Assembly: GCA_035506575.1 (NCBI GenBank)
Contig: DATJPD010000184.1
Coordinates: forward strand, 70,636-134,635
Origin: DATJPD01 sp035506575
GTDB taxonomy: Bacteria > Pseudomonadota > Alphaproteobacteria > CACIAM-22H2
Direction: 5' to 3'
Length of the DNA: 64,000 nucleotides
A program made the position numbers and the translations under genes. Each line of letters starts with the position of its first letter. The first letter of the stretch is position 1. Positions 1 through 8,063 of this stretch are shown here, in pieces. Under the pieces are notes generated by a model, which worked only from the letters and a program-made list of their open reading frames with translations, had not been told where the DNA came from and made no database searches.

Positions 1-1
1 G

Positions 2-748
2 CTGTTCAAGGACGAGAAGTGGCGGCCGCCCGCCTCCAGCGGGGCCGCGACCTTGTCGGCGCAGATCGTGGCTTCGGTGCGCGAAGCGCTGTTCGAGGGC
101 ACGCTCAAGCCGAGCGATTTTCTCGGCACGGAGAAGGAAATCGCGGCCCGCTTCGGCGTGAGCCGGATCGTGGCGCGCGATGCGTTCCGCACGCTCCAGG
201 CGCTGGGCGTCATCGAGATCAAGGTCGGGGCCAAGGGCGGGGCGCGCGTAGCGCGCGGCGATCCGCGCCTGTTCGCCGACGCCCTGGCCATTCAGCTGGG
301 CCTGGCCGGGATCAGCGTGCGCGAGATCCTCGACGCCCAGCGGGCGGTCGAGTGCCTCGCCGCCGAACTGGCCGCCGAGCACGCGACCACGGCGGACCTG
401 TCGAAGCTGCGCGGTCTGCTTGCCCAGGCCGCATCCACGCTCGGCGACAGCGCCGCGTTCACCCGGTCGTCGCTCGAATTCCATCTCGCCGTCGCCGAAG
501 CGTCCGGCAATCGCGTGCTGGTGGCGCAGCTGCAGTCGCTGCAATACGTCTCTTGGCCGCAGCGCAACCGCACCCTGACGCGGACGGTGGCCAAGCACAT
601 TCTCGACGTCCATGGTGAGCTCGTGGATCTGATCGAGGCGCGCGATGCGAAGGCGGCGCGCCAGCTCATGGACGATCACGTCAAGATGATCCGTGCCCGC
701 CGTGTTGCGGAACGCGGCGAGCGCGGTCACGACGAAGCCTGTTGCTGA
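2..748 (+). CDS. GntR-family regulator with FCD domain (5' end outside window)
   Basis: DNA-binding repressor or activator of the FadR/FCD branch of GntR. The reading frame is open to the left window edge, so the true start lies upstream. An N-terminal winged helix-turn-helix is visible (ending in a segment like FGVSRIVARDAFRTLQ and a GAKGGARV wing), followed by an all-helical FCD ligand-sensing domain with the typical FHLAVAEASGNRVL segment and later conserved His residues that usually hold a metal or carboxylate ligand. It ends 31 bp before the solute-binding protein gene on the same strand, so it probably controls that gene in response to an organic acid. The ligand cannot be told from sequence. 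Confidence 0.9.
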   Translation: MFKDEKWRPPASSGAATLSAQIVASVREALFEGTLKPSDFLGTEKEIAARFGVSRIVARDAFRTLQALGVIEIKVGAKGGARVARGDPRLFADALAIQLGLAGISVREILDAQRAVECLAAELAAEHATTADLSKLRGLLAQAASTLGDSAAFTRSSLEFHLAVAEASGNRVLVAQLQSLQYVSWPQRNRTLTRTVAKHILDVHGELVDLIEARDAKAARQLMDDHVKMIRARRVAERGERGHDEACC

Positions 749-779
749 TTTAAACCCGATACGGTGAGGAGGAGACCAG

Positions 780-1658
780 ATGTCTAAGTTCGTCATTGCC
801 CCGCATTTCCGGTTGCACGAGTGGGTGGCCGAGGAGAAGGGCTACTTCAAGGATGAGGGGCTCGATTACGTGTTCCAGGAGACCATGGGCTCCAAGGACG
901 CGAAAATGCACAACCTCGGCGACAAGGTCGGGGCCTACCAGACCATCGAGAAAGGCCGGACCTGCGACATCAGCGGCGCCTGCCATTGGACCGTGAACGT
1001 CGCCGCCTCCGCCGGCCACGCCAAGCTCTATGCCGACGCCTACTCGGTCTCGCCCGCGGGCGTGTTCGTGGCGCCGGAATCGCCGGTGAAGACGCCGGCC
1101 GACCTCAAGGGCGTGCCGATCTCGGTCGGCTACCAATCGGGCAGCCACTACTCGACCATCCAGGCGCTCGAGCAGTACATGCCGATCAAGGACATCAATC
1201 TCGTGTTCGCCAACGGCTTGTTGTTCAGCCGCATGGCGGACCTCATCGACCGCAAGGCGCCGGCCGTCGCGGTGTTCAGCGGCCCGTACTATTTCCTCGA
1301 GCAGCTCGGCTATCGCAAGATCATCGACACCACCTTCATGATGGCGTCGAGCGTCAGCGGCAATCCCGACCTGAACGACGTCCGCAAGTACTTCCAGGCG
1401 CTGCGGCGCGCCCAGCGCGACATCGACCTGCGTCCCGAGCTCTACACGCATTACTACAAGAAAGAGTTCCCGGTGCGCTTCCACGAGCAGATGGATACGC
1501 GCCGCTGGGGCCCGGGCGAGCGGATCGTGTTCGAGCCGTATACGAAGCAGGTGTTCGAAGAGTCGTTCCGCTGGGTGAAGGAACGCGGCATCTTTGCCGA
1601 AGGCACCATGGGTGCGGGCAAATACGAGGACGCCGTCATTTCCGTCGCAGCGGAGTGA
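780..1658 (+). CDS. NMT1/THI5-like ABC substrate-binding protein without signal peptide
   Basis: A 292-residue protein of the periplasmic-binding-protein type II fold (NitT/TauT/SsuA and THI5-like group), recognised from the N-terminal pattern APHFRLHEWVAEEKGYF and the later KTPADLKGVPISVG segment. The ATG has a strong GGAGGAG ribosome site seven bases upstream, and no in-frame extension would supply a signal peptide, so the product looks cytosolic. No permease or ATPase gene is adjacent. The only neighbour on the strand is the FCD/GntR regulator. It may bind a metabolite inside the cell or act as an enzyme-like THI5 relative. Its ligand is unknown. Confidence 0.8.
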   Translation: MSKFVIAPHFRLHEWVAEEKGYFKDEGLDYVFQETMGSKDAKMHNLGDKVGAYQTIEKGRTCDISGACHWTVNVAASAGHAKLYADAYSVSPAGVFVAPESPVKTPADLKGVPISVGYQSGSHYSTIQALEQYMPIKDINLVFANGLLFSRMADLIDRKAPAVAVFSGPYYFLEQLGYRKIIDTTFMMASSVSGNPDLNDVRKYFQALRRAQRDIDLRPELYTHYYKKEFPVRFHEQMDTRRWGPGERIVFEPYTKQVFEESFRWVKERGIFAEGTMGAGKYEDAVISVAAE

Positions 1659-1712
1659 GCCTCGCCATTTCCGTCACGGCCGGGCTTGGCCTGGCCGTGA
1701 CGGGACTGCCGT

Positions 1713-2264
1713 CTATCGCGATCTTTTCCGCCACTCCCAAGGCGGATCGAACTTGCCGGCCCACAGGCCGCGCCCGGCGCGTTCAGCAGTCTGCTGTTCG
1801 GCGGCGTAGACCGCCGCGTCGGGATCGGCCAACGCCCAGCCCTGGACGACCATCCACGCGTTGACGTCGATCTGCCGTCCCTCCAGATAGCAGACCGCCG
1901 GCACCGCATCCGATGCATCGGGGTCGGGCGCGCCCGCCCGGGTCTCGCACAGCACCCAATGGCGTTCGAGGCGTTCGGCCAGGGCCCAGCCCGCGTCCTG
2001 GCCGCACCGCCAGGCCGCACCCCGGCGCTCGCACATCTGGTCCTCGTCCGGCGCGTCGATGCCGTACAGCCGGACCACGTTCGCGCCGATGGTGATGCGG
2101 TTGCCGTCGACGACGTGCGCCGGGCCTTTCAGTTCGGCCGCCCCCGCGTCCAGCACATGAACCGGGAATGGCGCGACGAGAGCCCCGGTCAGCACAATCG
2201 CGGCCCAGCGTGCCAGCCGGCGCGGTGCCGGAAGGCGCCGGTCGTCGAAATGGCACCGTGTCAT
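1713..2264 (-). CDS. Thermonuclease-like (SNase-fold) exported protein
   Basis: 183 residues with a hydrophobic N-terminal segment (about residues 17-37), likely a signal anchor or signal peptide, then a staphylococcal-nuclease-like OB-fold domain shown by VVDGNRITIGANVVRLYGIDAPDED spread over residues 50-75 and a conserved Cys-rich segment. Alphaproteobacterial members of this family are common and mostly uncharacterised; several catalytic Arg/Glu positions of true nucleases are hard to place here, so activity is uncertain. The gene is transcribed away from tatA. The roughly 160 bp between its start and tatA hold both promoters. Confidence 0.8.
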   Translation of the reverse strand: MTRCHFDDRRLPAPRRLARWAAIVLTGALVAPFPVHVLDAGAAELKGPAHVVDGNRITIGANVVRLYGIDAPDEDQMCERRGAAWRCGQDAGWALAERLERHWVLCETRAGAPDPDASDAVPAVCYLEGRQIDVNAWMVVQGWALADPDAAVYAAEQQTAERAGRGLWAGKFDPPWEWRKRSR

Positions 2265-2428
2265 CGCAGGCCTTAGTCCTTTCGCTTCAGACCTCTAGAG
2301 CCTATATCAAGTTCGTCATCCAAATCGTTGCGACATCGGCGTGAATTTGTCACACTCCCGCCGAGACTGCCCGTCGGGTTGGGGCGCACGGGTGTAACCA
2401 GACGGGTGGAAAAGAAGGAGCGGGTATC

Positions 2429-2653
2429 ATGGGTTCGATGAGCATCTGGCACTGGCTGATCCTGCTGGTGATCGTCATGCTCCTGTTCGGCGCCGGCAAA
2501 GTTCCCAAGCTGATGGGAGACATGGCAAAGGGCGTCAAAGCCTTCAAGGAAGGGCTCAAGGAAGCAAATGAAGACTCGGCCAAGCCGCAGCAACCGGCAC
2601 CCGCCGCTCAGGTCACGCCGCCGGAAAGCAAGCGCGATACGGCCAGCGTCTGA
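2429..2653 (+). CDS. tatA: Sec-independent protein translocase TatA
   Basis: 74 residues. One N-terminal transmembrane helix (about residues 5-20) is followed by the hinge LLFGAGKVPKL and an amphipathic helix ending GVKAFKEG, then a polar Pro/Ala-rich tail: the standard TatA architecture. It oligomerises to let folded twin-arginine substrates cross the inner membrane. An AAGGAG site sits 8 bases before the ATG. It is the first gene of tatA-tatB-tatC. The BMP-family receptor at 13.1-14.2 kb has a twin-arginine-like leader and is a plausible substrate of this system. Confidence 0.97.
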   Translation: MGSMSIWHWLILLVIVMLLFGAGKVPKLMGDMAKGVKAFKEGLKEANEDSAKPQQPAPAAQVTPPESKRDTASV

Positions 2654-2695
2654 CAGTCCGACCGCGACAACGGGCGGCGTGCCCGTTGAGGAACC

Positions 2696-3097
2696 ATGTT
2701 CGATCTGAGCTGGAGCGAAATCCTCGTCATCGGTACGGCGGCGATCATCTTCATCGGCCCGAAGGAGCTGCCCGGGGCGCTGCGGACGGCTGGCCAATGG
2801 ATGGCCAAGGCACGATCGCTGGCGCGCGAATTCCAGAGCAGCGTCGACGACATGATCCGCGAGTCCGAGCTGGAAAAGATCAAGAGCGAGGTCGACAAGC
2901 TCGGCAGCGCCGATCTGCAGAAGCATATCGAGAGCACGGTCGATCCCGAGGGCGAGATCAACAAGGCGCTGACGGCGCCCGCGATCTCGCTCGACGAGCC
3001 CGCAGCTGCGGCTCCGCCCGGGACGCCCGCCGCACCGCCGCCGGCCGAGCCGGCACCGGCTGTCGACGCCGGCGCGCCGCACAAGCCTGCCGCCTGA
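2696..3097 (+). CDS. tatB: Sec-independent protein translocase TatB
   Basis: 133 residues beginning MFDLSWSEILVIGTAAIIFIG, a TatB-type transmembrane helix, followed by the conserved GPKELPGALRTAG hinge and amphipathic helix, and a long Ala/Pro-rich C-terminal tail typical of alphaproteobacterial TatB. It forms the substrate-recognition complex with TatC. It lies 42 bp after tatA and 34 bp before tatC, so co-transcription is expected. Confidence 0.96.
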   Translation: MFDLSWSEILVIGTAAIIFIGPKELPGALRTAGQWMAKARSLAREFQSSVDDMIRESELEKIKSEVDKLGSADLQKHIESTVDPEGEINKALTAPAISLDEPAAAAPPGTPAAPPPAEPAPAVDAGAPHKPAA

Positions 3098-3131
3098 CGT
3101 CCGCCGCGTCGATCCCCCCCTGTGAGCTGTC

Positions 3132-4037
3132 GTGAGCGCGCCTGACGTCACCGACCCGGTCGAAGACAACAAGATGCCGCTCATGGCGCATCTCATCGAG
3201 CTGCGCCAGCGCCTCATCTATTCGATCGCCGCGTTCCTCGTCTGCTTCTGCGGCGCCTATTATTTCGCCGGTCCCATCTTCGAGTTTCTGGTCCAGCCGC
3301 TGCAGCACGTCTTCGCCGACAAGCCCGAGGCGCATCGGCTGATCTTCACGGCCCCGACCGAGGCGTTCTTCACCTACGTGAAGGTCGCGTTCTTCACCGC
3401 TGCGTTCGTGTCGTTTCCGATCATCGCGAGCCAGGTCTGGGCGTTCGTGGCGCCCGGCCTCTACAAGCACGAGCGCTCCGCCTTCCTGCCGTTCCTGGTG
3501 GCAACGCCGGTCATGTTCCTGATCGGCGCCTCGCTTCTCTACTTCCTGATCCTGCCGATGGCCTTGAAGTTCTTCACCAGCTTCGAGATCCCGGCCGGCG
3601 AGGGCGTGCTGCCGATCCAGCTCGAAGCCAAGATGAGCGAGTACCTGTCGCTCGTCATGACCCTTGTGCTGGCGTTCGGCATCAGCTTCGAGCTGCCGGT
3701 GCTGCTGACCTTGCTGGTCAAGGTCGGCATCCTGTCGGCGGACGCTCTGTCGTCGAAGCGGCGCTATGCGATCGTCGGCATCGTGGCATTCGCCGGTCTC
3801 GTGACGCCGCCCGACGTGTTCAGCCAGCTCAGCCTCGCCGTGCCGATGTATCTGCTCTACGAGAGCACGATCTTCATCTCGCGGCGCATCGAGCGCAACC
3901 GGGCCCGGCGCGAAGCGGAGGCCGAGGCGGCGGAGAAGGCCGCCGAGGCGGCCGCGGCGACGGCGGCAGCGGCCGCAGGCCCTGCCGCGGCCGAGGCGTC
4001 GCCGCCGCCCGGACCGGATTCGACCCCGACATCTTAA
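3132..4037 (+). CDS. tatC: Sec-independent protein translocase TatC
   Basis: 301 residues with six predicted membrane helices; the signal-peptide-binding segment MAHLIELRQRLIYS is near the N-terminus. It is the multispanning receptor for twin-arginine signal peptides. The start is GTG. After the last helix there is an unusually long, charged then alanine-rich cytoplasmic tail (roughly the last 45 residues, runs of EA/AE then A) that is low complexity. In many relatives serS follows tatC directly; here a PAS_5 gene follows instead and serS lies about 48 kb away. Confidence 0.97.
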   Translation: MSAPDVTDPVEDNKMPLMAHLIELRQRLIYSIAAFLVCFCGAYYFAGPIFEFLVQPLQHVFADKPEAHRLIFTAPTEAFFTYVKVAFFTAAFVSFPIIASQVWAFVAPGLYKHERSAFLPFLVATPVMFLIGASLLYFLILPMALKFFTSFEIPAGEGVLPIQLEAKMSEYLSLVMTLVLAFGISFELPVLLTLLVKVGILSADALSSKRRYAIVGIVAFAGLVTPPDVFSQLSLAVPMYLLYESTIFISRRIERNRARREAEAEAAEKAAEAAAATAAAAAGPAAAEASPPPGPDSTPTS

Positions 4038-4070
4038 GGCCTCTTGGCCACGACGCCGGAAGGCGGCGCC

Positions 4071-4529
4071 ATGATAGATGTGAGCCTGTTCAAGACCGCG
4101 GTCGTCCGGCAGGTTTACGAGTACTGGCTCGGCAAATGCGTACGCGGACGCTTGCCCGCTCGCGCGGACCTGCATCCGGAAGAGATGCGCGGCTTTCTGC
4201 CGTACGTGTTCCTGGTCGACGTGACGCCGACGCCGCGGGCTTTTCGCTTTCGGCTGGTCGGTACGAAGATCGCCGAATGGGCGGGGAAGGAATACACCGG
4301 CCTTGCCGTCGACGAGGACGCCTATGGTCCGCAGTGGCGACGAGTCTTCGATGCTTATGCGGCAGTGGCCGACAGCCGCCGGCCGCGGCTCGACGTCTGG
4401 GATGCGCCCTGGGTGTCGCGCGAATTCGTGCGCTACGAGCGCCTGGTGGCACCCTTGTCGAGCGACGGCGGGGCGATCGACATTCTGTTCGGAGCCCTCT
4501 ACGCCTTCACGGCCACGACCGACACCTAG
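4071..4529 (+). CDS. PAS_5-family protein
   Basis: A 152-residue single PAS-like domain of the alphaproteobacterial PAS_5 type: YEYWLGKC at the N-terminus, LPYVFLVDV, then FRFRLVGTKI and a C-terminal RLVAPL segment. The ATG at 4071 is preferred because it is preceded by GGAAGG; a TTG nine codons upstream is also in frame. Members are thought to be sensory but their ligands and outputs are unknown. It lies 33 bp after tatC. A paralogue with the same layout occurs at 54691-55194 next to pcm, so each half of the split tat/serS region carries one. Confidence 0.85.
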   Translation: MIDVSLFKTAVVRQVYEYWLGKCVRGRLPARADLHPEEMRGFLPYVFLVDVTPTPRAFRFRLVGTKIAEWAGKEYTGLAVDEDAYGPQWRRVFDAYAAVADSRRPRLDVWDAPWVSREFVRYERLVAPLSSDGGAIDILFGALYAFTATTDT

Positions 4530-4538
4530 CGGGCTGTC

Positions 4539-6377
4539 TCAGCTGGCAAGCGCCGGCTGTTCCACGGCCACGGCTGGCGTGCGCGCGACACCGCCGGATT
4601 CGATCTTCAGGAGATGCAGCCCGCTCTGCGAGCGCTTGGCTGCTTTCTTCCCGTCGGCGATCAGGCCGCTGAGGTCGTCCACCGACATCAGCGGGCGCCC
4701 GGGGTGGAGCTCGAGCACCACGGCACTGACGCGCATCAGCGGGAAGTGGCGGTTGACGCCGTCGCGATCCAGGGCGGTGATGCCGCCGGCCGCGCGCGAA
4801 GCCGCGTCATAGAAGCTTTCGATGTCGGCGCGGAACTTGTCGAGGATCGCGCGCACCTGGCCGCGGAATTGCTCGAAGCCGCCCTCGCGCGTGCCGGCAA
4901 AGAAGTCGTCCCCGCCGATATGGCCGACAAACCGGTGCTCGCCGATGAAGCCCTTGCCGAGCATCTCGGAGAACAGGATGAGCGCGCGGTCACCCTGGCG
5001 GAAGCCGAACTTGTCGTTGAACGGCTTGAAATGATCGAAATCGAAATACACCAGGGCGTAAGGCGTGTCGCCCTCGCTCAGCGCGTGCGAGACGAACTCG
5101 TAGATGCGCCGGTTGCCGGGCAGGCGGGTGAGCGGGTTCTGGTCGCGCGCCGCCGCGAGGTTGCGTTCCGAAATGATGTTGAGCAGCGTGCGGCTGTCGA
5201 GAAAGCCGGCATACTTCATGTCGCGCAGCACGATCACGCCTTCGTCGCCCTGGTCGCGGACGTAGCTTTCCACGAGCCGTTCGATCGGCGCGTAGATGTC
5301 GACCACGGGGCACCGCGACACCACCGTGAGCACTGATTTTCGGTAGGAGGCGTTGGACAGCAGGTCGCGGCCGTAGGGATTGTAGAGGTAGCCCTTCACG
5401 TCCTGCTCGCGCAGCAAGCCCAGCGGGCGCTGGTTCGGATCGAGCACGATGATGAAGGTGCAGCTTGGATTGCGACCGAAAATCGCCAGCGCCTCGGACA
5501 GCGAGGCGGTGGCGCTGACGGTGGGAGCCGCGATGAGCTGGCCTGCGATTGCATCGGGTGCCGCCTCGCGCCCGCGGCGGTCGCGGGCCACGATATTCTC
5601 GACGACTTCGTAGCGCTCCTGAAGGTGCACGATCTCGAGCGTGGGGCGCTGAATGAGGTAGCCTTGGACGAGATCGCATCCGAGCTCGCGGCACACCGCG
5701 AACTCCGCGTCGGTCTCGACACCTTCGGCCACGACAAAGCGGCCGAGCAGGTGGGCGAGCTTGACCATCGTCTCGGCGAGCACCCGCTTCTGGCGGTCGC
5801 GCTCGATTCCGGCGATGAAGAAGCGATCGATCTTCACGAAGTCGGACGGACAGCTATAGAGAAGCTCCAATCCGGAAAACCCGCGCCCGAAATCGTCGAT
5901 CGCCAGGCGCAGCCCTTCGCGGCCGAGCTCGTCCGGTACGACCGCGGCCGCCGCCTGCCCGTTGAGATTATGGCGCTCGGAGATCTCGAGGCACAGGCTC
6001 GAGCTCGACAGGCCGAGATCGGTCAGGAGCTGCACCGTCGCGGCCCGATGCTCGGCGTGGGTGAGAGCGCCGCGGTTATCCGCATTGCAGAACAGCTTCA
6101 CGTTGCGGTGATGCGGCAAGGCGGTGAACTTGGCGATGGCACGCGCCCACAGGACGCTCTCGACGAGCGGCAGCAGGCCGTCGTCATAGGCGGTGTCGAA
6201 CACGGCCTGGATGGAGGGAAAGCCCGCCCGGTCGGCGTGGCGCAGCAGCGCCTCGTAGCCGTAACACAGGCCCGTGTGCACGTTGACGATCGGCTGGAAT
6301 GCGTGATCGAGCTGCTCGATCCGTGCTCTCCAATCTTCGGGCAGAGCAATCGTTTGCAGCGAAGGCGCAGTCGTCAT
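4539..6377 (-). CDS. EAL-CBS-GGDEF cyclic-di-GMP protein
   Basis: 612 residues with an N-terminal EAL domain (about 20-255), a pair of CBS-like repeats (about 265-385) and a C-terminal GGDEF domain (about 415-575). EAL motifs look intact: YEALLR near residue 41, LEISE, DDFGRGFSGL, VKIDRFF and AEGVE, so phosphodiesterase activity is likely. The GGDEF signature is GGDDF near residue 487, with Asp for the usual Glu, so cyclase activity is doubtful and the domain may instead bind GTP or regulate the EAL. CBS modules usually sense adenosyl ligands. There is no membrane segment, so it acts in the cytosol. It converges with the PAS_5 gene, with 9 bp between the stops. Confidence 0.93.
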   Translation of the reverse strand: MTTAPSLQTIALPEDWRARIEQLDHAFQPIVNVHTGLCYGYEALLRHADRAGFPSIQAVFDTAYDDGLLPLVESVLWARAIAKFTALPHHRNVKLFCNADNRGALTHAEHRAATVQLLTDLGLSSSSLCLEISERHNLNGQAAAAVVPDELGREGLRLAIDDFGRGFSGLELLYSCPSDFVKIDRFFIAGIERDRQKRVLAETMVKLAHLLGRFVVAEGVETDAEFAVCRELGCDLVQGYLIQRPTLEIVHLQERYEVVENIVARDRRGREAAPDAIAGQLIAAPTVSATASLSEALAIFGRNPSCTFIIVLDPNQRPLGLLREQDVKGYLYNPYGRDLLSNASYRKSVLTVVSRCPVVDIYAPIERLVESYVRDQGDEGVIVLRDMKYAGFLDSRTLLNIISERNLAAARDQNPLTRLPGNRRIYEFVSHALSEGDTPYALVYFDFDHFKPFNDKFGFRQGDRALILFSEMLGKGFIGEHRFVGHIGGDDFFAGTREGGFEQFRGQVRAILDKFRADIESFYDAASRAAGGITALDRDGVNRHFPLMRVSAVVLELHPGRPLMSVDDLSGLIADGKKAAKRSQSGLHLLKIESGGVARTPAVAVEQPALAS

Positions 6378-6555
6378 GGGGTCCCCTTGCGTCGCATTCT
6401 GCGGCGACCTCGAAATGTACCGCGCGCTCCATGACAGGCGTGTGAAATTTGCTGGTTAAGACCCGGAAGCTTTTGATAAAATTTGTTTCGAACGGTGAGC
6501 GAAGCACGCGCGGCGCGTTGCGGCCTGCGATGGCTCGCCTTAAGGGGAGGAACAC

Positions 6556-7536
6556 ATGCGAGGCCACACGCGCTGGGCAGCGGCCATCGTCTTTATTCTG
6601 GCTGCGGGCGTGGCGATCCCGGTGGCTCGCGCCGACGACGCCTATCCGGCCAAACCCGTCCACGTTCTTGTGGGCTTTCCCGCCGGGAGCGTGGCCGACA
6701 TCGTGATCCGCCTGCTCGGCCAGAAAGCGAGTGCAGAGCTGGGCCAGCCCTTTGTGGTCGAGAATCGCCCGGGGGCATCCAGCAATATCGCCGCCGAGCT
6801 GGTCGCGCGCGCGCCGAAGGACGGCTATACGCTTCTGATGGCGACGATCGCGAACACGATCAACGCCAGCCTCTATCACAACCTGTCCTTCAGTTTTGGG
6901 AGCGACCTCGCGCCGGTCATGATGGTGGCAAGCGTGCCGACCGTGCTCGCGGTGAATCCGCAGCTTCCGGCGCACAACGTCGCGGAGCTGATCGGGCTCG
7001 CCAAGGAGAAGCCCGGCCAGCTGTTCTTCGCCTCATCGGGCAACGGCACGTTCACGCACCTGTTGGGCGAGCTGTTCAACATGACGGCGGACGTCAAGCT
7101 TGCGCATGTTCCGTATAAGGGCAGCCCCGAGGTGCTGGCGGACCTCATCGCGGGGCGAGTGATGGTGACCTTCATTCCGGCGTCGGCCGTCTTGCAGCAC
7201 GGCAAGGAGGGCTCCGTGCGGCTCCTCGCCACCACCGGCCCCAGGCGGACCGCTGCCGCACCGGGCCTGCCGACGGTCGCCGAGGCGGGATTGCCCGGGT
7301 TCGAAGGGTCGCTGTGGATGGGCGTGCTGGCGCCCGCCGGGACGCCGCGCGCGGTGGTCGACCGGCTTGCCAAGGCGCTCGCCAGCGCACTCGCCGCACC
7401 CGACGTGAAAGCAACTCTGGCCGGACAGGGCATCGACCAAGTCGGCCTGGGCCCGGCGGAATTTGCAGCCTACATCCGCCAGGACACTGACAAATGGGGC
7501 AAGGTGGTAAAGGCGATCGGGTTGAAGATCGAGTAG
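6556..7536 (+). CDS. Bug-family (TctC-like) periplasmic solute receptor
   Basis: 326 residues. A signal peptide (cleavage likely after ARA-DDA, around residue 26) precedes the Bug fold: AYPAKPVHVLVGFPAGSVADI, VVENRPGASSNIAA, ARAPKDGYTLLM, VPYKGSPEVLADL. These receptors feed tripartite tricarboxylate transporters (TctAB) or act as sensors and commonly bind carboxylates. No tctA or tctB is nearby, so it is an orphan receptor. GGGGAGG lies 7 bases before the ATG. It is followed by HU on the same strand about 160 bp later. Confidence 0.93.
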   Translation: MRGHTRWAAAIVFILAAGVAIPVARADDAYPAKPVHVLVGFPAGSVADIVIRLLGQKASAELGQPFVVENRPGASSNIAAELVARAPKDGYTLLMATIANTINASLYHNLSFSFGSDLAPVMMVASVPTVLAVNPQLPAHNVAELIGLAKEKPGQLFFASSGNGTFTHLLGELFNMTADVKLAHVPYKGSPEVLADLIAGRVMVTFIPASAVLQHGKEGSVRLLATTGPRRTAAAPGLPTVAEAGLPGFEGSLWMGVLAPAGTPRAVVDRLAKALASALAAPDVKATLAGQGIDQVGLGPAEFAAYIRQDTDKWGKVVKAIGLKIE

Positions 7537-7693
7537 GCCCGCACCGCAGGGGCCGCCCAAAAACGCGTCAAACCGCCATCTTTTGCATCGCCGCGCTTGA
7601 CTAGTGCTGCGCCGCAGGCGAGGAAGTATGCGTGGGACCGCCGGCACGCGCTGGGTAGACGGAACCAATTCAACTGTCAGGAGGACAATAAAG

Positions 7694-7972
7694 ATGCCCG
7701 TCGTCACGCTGAAGCACATCACCGCGAGCATCGCGGAGGATAAGGAACTGCCGAAGAAGCAGGTCCAGGAGCTTCTGGAGGGCTTTGTCGACGCGTTGAC
7801 CAAGAATCTGAAGAAGGGCGAAAAGATCCGCATCCCGGGCTTCGGGATCTTCGTCGTGGCCAAGCGGGCCGCGCGCATGGGTCGCAACCCCGCCACCGGC
7901 GAACCGATCAAGATCAAGGCCAGCAAGAAGGTTCGCTTCCGGCCGGCCAAGGAACTCAAGGAATCCGTCTAA
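7694..7972 (+). CDS. HU-family DNA-binding protein
   Basis: 92 residues of the HU/IHF fold, with the beta-arm motif MGRNPATGEPIKIKASKKVRFRP spread over the C-terminal half. It is a nucleoid protein that binds and bends DNA. The ATG at 7694 has an AGGAGG site at 7679-7684; an upstream in-frame extension of 30 codons is not protein-like and is rejected. The protein is closest in style to the short alphaproteobacterial HU-like proteins rather than canonical HupB, so no symbol is given. It ends in two hairpins, the second a strong terminator. Confidence 0.95.
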   Translation: MPVVTLKHITASIAEDKELPKKQVQELLEGFVDALTKNLKKGEKIRIPGFGIFVVAKRAARMGRNPATGEPIKIKASKKVRFRPAKELKESV

Positions 7973-8009
7973 GCCCGGCCTTCGGCCGGGCTCGCCGACT
8001 GGCGAAGGG

Positions 8010-8057
8010 AAGGGTCGCGAACGCGCGCGAGACGCGCCGTCGCGACCCTTTTCTTTT
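8010..8057 (+). terminator. Rho-independent terminator after the HU gene
   Basis: An 11-bp perfect stem (8010-8020 AAGGGTCGCGA paired with 8040-8050) with a 19-nt GC-rich loop is followed by TTTTCTTTT. A second, shorter hairpin (7972-7992, AGCCCGGCC / GGCCGGGCT) lies just after the stop codon. It separates HU from the convergent Bug receptor gene. Confidence 0.85.
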
Positions 8058-8063
8058 GCGCCC

